A stretch of 8,584 nucleotides of DNA from contig JAHFTM010000021.1 in the NCBI GenBank assembly GCA_023269335.1, forward strand, positions 1 through 8,584, in the 5' to 3' direction. The notes under the pieces were generated by a model. The model made no database searches. It was not told where the DNA came from and worked only from the letters and a program-made list of their open reading frames with translations. The translations under genes were made by a program, and so were the position numbers. This DNA is from Chlamydiia bacterium (GTDB taxonomy: Bacteria > Chlamydiota > Chlamydiia > Chlamydiales > FEN-1388). The number at the start of each line of letters is the position of its first letter. The first letter of the stretch is position 1. This document shows positions 1 to 4,159 of the stretch, piece by piece.

Positions 1-929
1 ACATCAACTGAGACTGTCATGGAATTTGCTTTTACAGTAAAAAATTCCTCACGACTATTTCCAAGCAGGTCGTTTACGCGACAAAGAATGTCATTGAAAA
101 ATGTAGATGACGCACCTTCATAAGTCTCTGAACCTACTTCTTCATGATTCCAAAGTAGACAAGCCTGTAGTGCGCTATCACTGTGCTCTGTGCTTAAAAG
201 CGCTGAAAGTGCTGCCTGACAGCTTACTAAATTATCTAAGCGATAAGATGCCAACAGTTCATTTTCAACACCGCAAAATCTAGGCTCCTCAAGAGGGACA
301 GCAAAAAGCTCGGTATGCACAACGTTTTTCCCTTTAAAAAGGGTGCTTAGAAACGATTTACCCATTGGCAGGCTGCTTTTATGACAGACTATCGCTGAAA
401 GGTGTTCTTGCTTATTAATAGTGGGCCCAGACTCATTCACAGAGCGATCAAGATGGATGGCAAGGTGCGGGATAATCAAGGGATACTTATCATAAAAGAC
501 AAGTTCTGAAGCCAGCTCATTATCATTTTCTTGCTGAAAAAAAATTCTACCGGCAAGAGCAAGGTCACGACCTAACCAAGAGGCTAAAATTGGAGATCCA
601 TAAACTTCAAAATTCAGTAAAATAAAATCTTCTTTTTCAAACTCTCCAAGTGGCTTTACTTTAAGAGCAGGGCTATCTGTGTGCCCCGCAATAATTTTTG
701 CCTCTTGCAGCTTCTTTAAAGGCAGCTGTAGAGCAATAAGAGAGCCGCCTCTTCTGATAAAATAGCGGCCTCCAAGCTTGATTTGCCATTTCTTTTTTTC
801 ATCCAGTTCAGAAAAATGAGCACTCTTCAGTGCCTCTGCCATGCTCTGACAGGCATGAAATGATGTTGGCGCTGTTTTCAAAAACTGAATGAGATCTTGT
901 GTGTACTTTTGATTGGAGGAATTACTCAT
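1..929 (-). CDS. apeB: M18 family zinc aminopeptidase, 3' end cut off by window edge
   Basis: Cytosolic dinuclear-zinc aminopeptidase of the M18 (aspartyl aminopeptidase-like) family, which removes N-terminal residues from peptides. I translated the minus strand from the ATG at 929: 309 codons stay open to the left edge, so the C-terminal third or quarter is missing. Visible family signatures are AGHTDSPALK (residues 81-90, metal ligand His83 and Asp85), VNESGPTINKQEHL (164-177), SYRLDN (228-233, Asp232), WNHEEVGSETYEGASS (260-275, Glu263/Glu264 catalytic and metal region) and SMTVSVD at the cut (303-309), where the family has S-x-D-x-A-H. The last His-containing motif would lie outside the window. 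All key residues that can be seen are present, so it looks active. The start codon is 4 bases past the stop of the XRE gene, implying co-transcription and probably translational coupling. Substrate preference cannot be read from the sequence. Confidence 0.93.
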   Translation of the reverse strand, partial: MSNSSNQKYTQDLIQFLKTAPTSFHACQSMAEALKSAHFSELDEKKKWQIKLGGRYFIRRGGSLIALQLPLKKLQEAKIIAGHTDSPALKVKPLGEFEKEDFILLNFEVYGSPILASWLGRDLALAGRIFFQQENDNELASELVFYDKYPLIIPHLAIHLDRSVNESGPTINKQEHLSAIVCHKSSLPMGKSFLSTLFKGKNVVHTELFAVPLEEPRFCGVENELLASYRLDNLVSCQAALSALLSTEHSDSALQACLLWNHEEVGSETYEGASSTFFNDILCRVNDLLGNSREEFFTVKANSMTVSVD

Positions 930-933
930 GAGC

Positions 934-1167
934 TTAACCTGGCATAAGATCTTTAGGAGATAGTTTTAAGGCATGCGCTAAATCAATAATTTTTTCATAG
1001 GAGAGATTTCTTTCTCCACGCTCTATTCCACCTATGTAGTTAACGTGCAAATTCGCCTCTTCAGCTAACTCCTCTTGAGTAAGCTCAAGCTCATGTCGTC
1101 GCATTTTCACTTTTTTAGCGAATGCACTAAGAATAGAACTTTTTTTGGATCCGTTTGCTCGAGCCAT
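934..1167 (-). CDS. Small XRE-family helix-turn-helix transcriptional regulator
   Basis: A 77-residue single-domain DNA-binding protein of the XRE/Cro-CI class. The N-terminus is basic (MARANGSKKSS) and the five-helix HTH domain fills the rest: FAKKVKMRRHELELTQEELA (16-35) leads into the helix-turn-helix, with the recognition helix around NLHVNYIGGIERGERN (39-54), followed by the closing helices IIDLAHALKLSPKDLM. The IERGERN form is typical of SinR-like and restriction-controller-like (C-protein) repressors, which bind as dimers and often control their own gene. There is no ligand or protease domain. A ribosome site TAGG lies 8 bases before the ATG, inside a perfect palindrome. The gene is immediately upstream of, and probably co-transcribed with, the M18 aminopeptidase. 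What it regulates is unknown; autoregulation is an inference from the flanking repeats. I see no restriction-modification genes nearby. Confidence 0.88.
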   Translation of the reverse strand: MARANGSKKSSILSAFAKKVKMRRHELELTQEELAEEANLHVNYIGGIERGERNLSYEKIIDLAHALKLSPKDLMPG

Positions 1168-1172
1168 CCTAA

Positions 1173-1184
1173 AAACCTAGGTTT
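1173..1184. promoter_or_regulatory. Perfect 12-bp palindrome over the regulator's ribosome binding site
   Basis: AAACCTAGGTTT is a perfect palindrome whose left edge is 5 bases from the ATG of the XRE regulator (1167). On the coding strand it contains the TAGG ribosome-binding sequence. A dyad of this size at this position could be an operator for autorepression by the HTH dimer. That role is inferred; a 12-bp A+T-rich palindrome can also occur by chance. Confidence 0.4.
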
Positions 1185-1232
1185 ATTGATGTTAGATTAA
1201 CCTTCTCCACACCTTTTTAACAGCCATGATAG

Positions 1233-1300
1233 TGTGTTTTTTCGATACAAAATAGACCAAAAAAAACACATTAGCGTTTAAAATAAATACTAAAGTGTTT
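1233..1300. promoter_or_regulatory. Operator-like cluster of AAACAC half-sites upstream of the XRE gene
   Basis: Two interlocking inverted repeats share their middle arm. TGTGTTTTTT (1233-1242) pairs exactly with AAAAAACACA (1261-1270). AAACACATTAG (1264-1274) pairs with CTAAAGTGTTT (1290-1300) in 10 of 11 positions. The result is three AAACAC/GTGTTT half-sites 65-130 bp upstream of the regulator's ATG. The arrangement resembles cooperative repressor sites for a dimeric HTH protein. The surrounding sequence is very A+T-rich, so part of the symmetry could be compositional. Confidence 0.35.
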
Positions 1301-1330
1301 ATTCTTTCACATAACTCAAGATTCTACTCT

Positions 1331-1437
1331 GAGTTTATCCTGTTCTTTCATCCTGCCGCCGAAGGCGATCCTGCTTATCCTGTTCTTTATAATAAAGGCA
1401 CAACTCTAACATCACCTTTTGTACTGCTCAATCAAAG
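1331..1437. repeat. Direct repeat copy A, interrupted by a 40-bp element
   Basis: This copy matches 1634-1700 completely apart from 40 extra bases at 1349-1388. The left part (1331-1348, 18 bp) and the right part (1375-1437, 63 bp) are each identical to copy B. The right part includes a duplicate of the last 10 bases of mnmH/selU, codons for Phe-Asp and the TGA stop on the minus strand (1428-1437), although no mnmH coding sequence precedes it here. The 14 bases TTATCCTGTTCTTT occur on both sides of the extra segment, so the 40-bp difference is either an insertion with terminal duplication or a deletion between short repeats in copy B. Confidence 0.95.
1349..1388 (+). repeat. 40-bp REP-like element, forward copy
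   Basis: The 40-bp unit contains three ATCCTG hexamers separated by a small G+C-rich hairpin core, CGCC-GAA-GGCG, and by CTT. It ends in TTCTTT. It is much richer in G+C than its surroundings. An inverted copy lies at 1461-1500, and a stub of the same right end (TTATCCTGTTCTTT) occurs at 1638-1651. I take it to be a member of a dispersed intergenic repeat family, but only a genome-wide count could show that. Confidence 0.8.
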
Positions 1438-1637
1438 AATGCTCCATGCACAACATTAAGAAAGAACAGGATGGGCAGGATCGCCTTCGGCGGCAGGATG
1501 CTGTGTTGGATGATGTAACCTAAAGCGTTTTTATAAACCGACTCAAGAAAACCAACACCAAGTGCATTCATTACTTCGAAGCAGCACCCCAAAATTACTG
1601 AAGAAAGTTGAGAATGTGGGAGTTGCGGATCTTGAGT
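1428..1637 (-). pseudogene. Decayed N-terminal fragment of a GxxExxY-family (PDDEXK-like) protein gene
   Basis: A 69-codon minus-strand frame opens after a TAA at 1638-1640 and ends at a TGA at 1428-1430. Within it, 1503-1598 encode VILGCCFEVMNALGVG followed by FLESVYKNALGYIIQH. This is the conserved start of the GxxExxY family (compare the pattern IGxAxEVxxxLGxGxLExxYxxAL), predicted PDDEXK-superfamily proteins of unknown role. The residues preceding the match do not look like a normal GxxExxY start and contain no ATG; the only Met is internal (codon at 1569-1571). After IIQH the frame runs into the 40-bp repeat and then into the duplicated mnmH tail (AFFD-stop), so the C-terminal two thirds, including the nuclease-like motifs, are absent. 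I consider it a non-functional remnant. A 47-residue peptide from the internal ATG is possible but unsupported by a ribosome site. Confidence 0.75.
1461..1500 (-). repeat. 40-bp REP-like element, inverted copy
   Basis: The reverse complement of this segment matches 1349-1388 in 38 of 40 positions; the only difference is CC versus TT in the spacer between the last two ATCCTG hexamers. With the forward copy it forms a 40-bp inverted repeat around a 72-bp centre (1389-1460), so a 152-nt transcript could fold into a long stem. Read on the minus strand it is open in the frame of the GxxExxY fragment and would encode SILPPKAILPILFF. It begins exactly where recognisable GxxExxY homology stops (1500/1503). 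Confidence 0.8.
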
Positions 1638-1700
1638 TTATCCTGTTCTTTATAATAAAGGCACAACTCTAACATCACCTTTTGTACTGCTCAATCAAAG
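1634..1700. repeat. Direct repeat copy B, overlapping the mnmH/selU 3' end
   Basis: This is the uninterrupted copy of the repeat at 1331-1437. Bases 1638-1700 are identical to 1375-1437 over 63 bp, and 1634-1651 are identical to 1331-1348. The copy covers the mnmH/selU stop codon and last two codons (1691-1700) and its immediate downstream region, and it carries only the right-hand stub of the 40-bp element. The two copies are offset by 263 bp, so the region looks like a tandem duplication of one 263-bp unit or an insertion flanked by long direct repeats. Confidence 0.95.
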
Positions 1701-2683
1701 TTCGTAGGCAGAAATTGTTCATAAAAAGCATCTTTGGAAAGGGTTGTGATAACTTTTTGGCTTGCTATGAGAGCATGCTGATACGTTGCATCATAGTATT
1801 GTAAAAGAGTATCAATAGCTTTATCCAAATCATTTTCTAAAAGAGCCTTGCGCACAATTTTTAATCGTTCTGAACCAAGCCTTTTGCCTATTTTTTCAGA
1901 ACATAAAAGTAAATTTTCAACCGGATAGCTACCATACTGCTCTTTGATATGTCTTACGCGCTCATTTCGTTGACATTCAAGCACTATTAAAGGCGCGTTT
2001 TTCATTACATCAAAAAAGCCATTTGGGATAGTGCATGAGCCAATTAAGCGGCTTTCATCTTCTACCCAAATAGGTTTGCTATAATCTAACTGTTCAAGTT
2101 GAAAGGCTAATTCATTTTCAAACTGCTCACAGGAGGGCTGCTTTTCTCCAGGAATCAATCCAAAACTACTTCCTCGATGGTGCGCTATTTTTTCTAAATC
2201 AATTACCTGCTGACAGGTTTCTTGGAGCTCTTGTAAGATTTTGGTTTTACCAGCACCTGTAAAGCCACCTAAAACTAAAAGCTGAATTTCCTGCAGCTCT
2301 TGAAATTTTCTCAACGCGAAGCGTCGAAAAGCCTTGTAGCCGCCTTTTAAAGTCGTTGTTTTTAAACCTGTAAAATTTAAAAACCAGCTAACAAAACCAC
2401 TTCGCATGCCTCCTCGAAAGCAGTAAAGGCGCGCGCTATCGTTACCGTTAAGATACGTTTTTGCTTGGCCTAAAAGATCAAACAGCTTTGGACCGACAAT
2501 CTTTACGCCAAGTGCAATCGCCACACTTTGCCCCTGTCTTTTGTAGGCTGTGCCTACTTCTGCGCGTTCACTATCTGTAAAAAGCGGCAGGTTAATAGCT
2601 CCCGGAATATGACCTTGGTTATATTCAACAGGGGATCGCACATCAAAACAAAGCTCAGGGCTAGCTAAAAAGTCAGCTACCAC
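1691..2683 (-). CDS. mnmH: tRNA 2-selenouridine synthase (MnmH/SelU/YbbB)
   Basis: Cytosolic enzyme that modifies the wobble uridine of certain tRNAs (Lys, Glu, Gln): 2-thiouridine is geranylated and then converted to 2-selenouridine using selenophosphate. The protein has 330 residues in two parts. An N-terminal rhodanese domain (about 1-125) shows FDVRSPVEYNQGHIPGAINL (13-32) and the active-site loop YCFRGGMRS with Cys88. A C-terminal P-loop domain begins with GGFTGAGKT (139-147). The start is GTG at 2683: an in-frame TGA lies immediately upstream, and AAGGAG (2694-2699) sits 10 bases before it. The N-terminus is slightly shorter than in many homologues, but the rhodanese fold starts at once, so it is plausibly complete. 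It follows serS by 47 bp and is probably co-transcribed with it. No selenophosphate synthetase (selD) is visible in the window, so whether selenation or only geranylation occurs is open. Confidence 0.95.
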   Translation of the reverse strand: MVADFLASPELCFDVRSPVEYNQGHIPGAINLPLFTDSERAEVGTAYKRQGQSVAIALGVKIVGPKLFDLLGQAKTYLNGNDSARLYCFRGGMRSGFVSWFLNFTGLKTTTLKGGYKAFRRFALRKFQELQEIQLLVLGGFTGAGKTKILQELQETCQQVIDLEKIAHHRGSSFGLIPGEKQPSCEQFENELAFQLEQLDYSKPIWVEDESRLIGSCTIPNGFFDVMKNAPLIVLECQRNERVRHIKEQYGSYPVENLLLCSEKIGKRLGSERLKIVRKALLENDLDKAIDTLLQYYDATYQHALIASQKVITTLSKDAFYEQFLPTNFD

Positions 2684-2711
2684 TCAATTCACACTCCTTA
2701 ACAATTCGGCA

Positions 2712-2763
2712 CTAGTAGTTCAAATTAAAATCAACCCGAACAATTTTTGATTTGGACTACTAG
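2712..2763 (-). promoter_or_regulatory. Long inverted repeat spanning the serS stop codon
   Basis: CTAGTAGTTCAAAT (2712-2725) is complementary to ATTTGGACTACTAG (2750-2763) in 13 of 14 positions, with a 24-base loop that contains the serS TGA stop (2731-2733) and allows a short inner AAAAT/ATTTT pairing. In the mRNA this would be a stable stem over the last serS codons and the serS-mnmH junction. No U-tract follows, so it is not a classic intrinsic terminator. It may be a processing, stabilising or attenuating element between the two genes. CCGAA (2736-2740) in the loop could alternatively pair with TTCGG (2705-2709), giving a competing fold. Confidence 0.5.
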
Positions 2764-4026
2764 CTTTTCAAGTCCACCAAGATAGGGTCTTAAAGCTTTT
2801 GGAATAACCACAGAGCCATCTGGCTGTTGATTATTTTCTAAAATTGCAACCATCAAACGCGATGTCGCCAGGCCAGAACCATTCAAGGTATGAAGAAATT
2901 GCGGCTTCTCCTGTTTTTTTCTAAAGCGCGTATTTGAGCGTCTTGATTGATAGTCTGTGCAGTTAGAAACAGAGGAAACTTCGTAGTAACGATTTTGTCC
3001 CGGCAAATAGACTTCAATATCTACTGTTTTTGCACCGGCAAATGACATATCACCGGTGACCAAAAGTGCACTTCTATAGTGCAGCTCTAAGCCCTCTAAA
3101 ATGGCTTCAGCACGTCCTACAAACTCGTCGAAGATCTTAGAACTCTCTTCAGGAAGCGAAAAGGCAAACATCTCCACTTTGTTAAACTGATGCACGCGAA
3201 TAAGACCGCGCTCTTGAGCTCCGGCACCACCTGCTTCTCTTCTAAAACAAGGTGTGTAGGCGATGTACTTTAAAGGAAGCTCTTCTTCAGGCAAAATTTC
3301 ATCGTAGTAAAGACCATTGAGAGCAACTTCTGCAGTAGGAATGAGGAACAAAGTATTTTCATCATCAAGAACTTGGTACTGCTGGCCTTGAAACTTTGGC
3401 AGCTGGCCTGATCCAAATATAATTTCTTTTTTCACAACAATCGGTGGGATCCATTGCATGTAGCCATTTTTTACATGAAAGTCGATCATGTAATTCAAAA
3501 GTGCCCATTCAAGGCGTGCGCCCATACCACGATATACTGGCCAACCGGATCCTGCAATTTTTGCACCACGCTCAAAGTCAAACAGGCAAAGTTTTTCATT
3601 CAATTCTAAGTGATTTTTAAAAGGGAAAGTAAACTCTGGCTTTGTGCCCCATATTTTTATAATCTCATTTTCCTTGGGGTCAGAAGAGACTTTTACATCG
3701 TCCATAGGCAAGTTTGGAAGGCAAGCCAGCGCATTTTGAAATTCTGGTTCCAGTAAAACAAGCTCGCTATCGAGAAGGCGGATTTCATCATGAAATGCAT
3801 TGACTTCTTGCATTTTGCCGTCGCTGTTCTCGCCCTTTCTCTTTAAAAGTGCAATCTGCTCGGAAAGCTCATTGCGTTTGGCTTTGAGGGTCTCTACACG
3901 CGTCTTTTTTTCACGTATTTCATTATCGAGACGTAAAACAGTAGAAAGATCTGCATCAGGCTGCTTTGTTCTCAGCTTGGCTTCAATTTCTTGTGGATTT
4001 TTTCGAATCAGTTTAATGTCTAACAT
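2731..4026 (-). CDS. serS: Seryl-tRNA synthetase
   Basis: Class II aminoacyl-tRNA synthetase that charges tRNA-Ser with serine through seryl-adenylate; it acts as a cytosolic homodimer. At 431 residues it is the standard bacterial length. The N-terminal long helical hairpin that grips the tRNA is evident at about 28-100 (charged heptads such as LDNEIREKKTRVETLKAKRN and LLDSELVLLEPEF). The catalytic core carries IPTAEVALNG (229-238), motif 2 FRREAGGAGAQERGLIRVHQF (261-281, split here as FRREAG plus GLIRVHQF), and motif 3 NGSGLATSR (382-390). SNCTDYQSRR (354-363) is the serine-site region. All are intact. The ATG at 4026 is preceded by AGGAAG and by a clear promoter, which fixes the start. It is the first gene of a leftward unit with mnmH and is divergent from the ThDP-fold gene. 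Confidence 0.99.
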   Translation of the reverse strand: MLDIKLIRKNPQEIEAKLRTKQPDADLSTVLRLDNEIREKKTRVETLKAKRNELSEQIALLKRKGENSDGKMQEVNAFHDEIRLLDSELVLLEPEFQNALACLPNLPMDDVKVSSDPKENEIIKIWGTKPEFTFPFKNHLELNEKLCLFDFERGAKIAGSGWPVYRGMGARLEWALLNYMIDFHVKNGYMQWIPPIVVKKEIIFGSGQLPKFQGQQYQVLDDENTLFLIPTAEVALNGLYYDEILPEEELPLKYIAYTPCFRREAGGAGAQERGLIRVHQFNKVEMFAFSLPEESSKIFDEFVGRAEAILEGLELHYRSALLVTGDMSFAGAKTVDIEVYLPGQNRYYEVSSVSNCTDYQSRRSNTRFRKKQEKPQFLHTLNGSGLATSRLMVAILENNQQPDGSVVIPKALRPYLGGLEKLVVQIKNCSG

Positions 4027-4053
4027 ATACTTCCTTCACTTCTTAAAGGTGCC

Positions 4054-4082
4054 ATCATATCATAAAGGCTAAAAATGGCCAA
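4054..4082 (-). promoter_or_regulatory. Predicted sigma-70-type promoter of serS
   Basis: On the minus strand, -35 TTGGCC (4077-4082) and -10 TATGAT (4054-4059) are separated by 17 bases. A second overlapping TATGAT lies 5 bases upstream. The start of transcription would be near 4047, giving a leader of about 20 bases before the serS ATG. The -35 boxes of this promoter and the divergent one are only 12 bases apart. Confidence 0.6.
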
Positions 4083-4094
4083 AAAAAGTTATTC

Positions 4095-4123
4095 TTTACG
4101 ACTCCTAAAGAAAACTCTATAAT
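4095..4123 (+). promoter_or_regulatory. Predicted sigma-70-type promoter of the ThDP-fold gene
   Basis: -10 TATAAT (4118-4123, perfect consensus) lies 17 bases after TTTACG (4095-4100, four of six matches to the -35 consensus). Transcription would start near 4130, leaving about a 30-base leader with GAGG (4148-4151) 8 bases before the ATG at 4160. It points away from the serS promoter. Confidence 0.7.
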
Positions 4124-4159
4124 AGCACCTATTACACTCTTGCCTTTGAGGTTATAGTA

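Larger units (their letters stand above)
1168..1690. other. Gene-free region rich in repeats and gene remnants
   Basis: A 523-bp stretch between the XRE regulator and mnmH/selU, both on the minus strand, without any intact gene I can recognise. From right to left along the transcripts it holds the mnmH downstream region (copy B of a direct repeat), a GxxExxY-family gene fragment, one orientation of a 40-bp repeat, copy A of the direct repeat containing the second, inverted 40-bp repeat, and then an A+T-rich leader with operator-like repeats before the regulator. I could not identify a convincing -35/-10 pair for the regulator. A short CTTTA-TTA-TAAAG hairpin sits in both direct-repeat copies downstream of the mnmH tail but lacks the G+C stem and U-tract of a good intrinsic terminator. 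Confidence 0.8.

Noticed and set aside
934..1167. Restriction-modification controller (C protein)
   Set aside because: The HTH sequence is similar in style, but neighbours are an aminopeptidase and a repeat region, with no methylase or endonuclease in the window.
1185..1320. Sigma-70 promoter for the XRE regulator, e.g. TATCAT near 1226-1231
   Set aside because: No acceptable -35 at 16-18 bases could be found for this or other -10-like hexamers, so no promoter is annotated.
1331..1500. Repeated ATCCTG units as a CRISPR array
   Set aside because: The hexamers are too short and unevenly spaced, the larger unit occurs only twice and in opposite orientation, and no cas gene is present.
3800..4072. 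Plus-strand 90-codon open frame opposite the serS 5' end
   Set aside because: Mirrors the serS coiled-coil codons and covers the serS promoter; no independent coding evidence.
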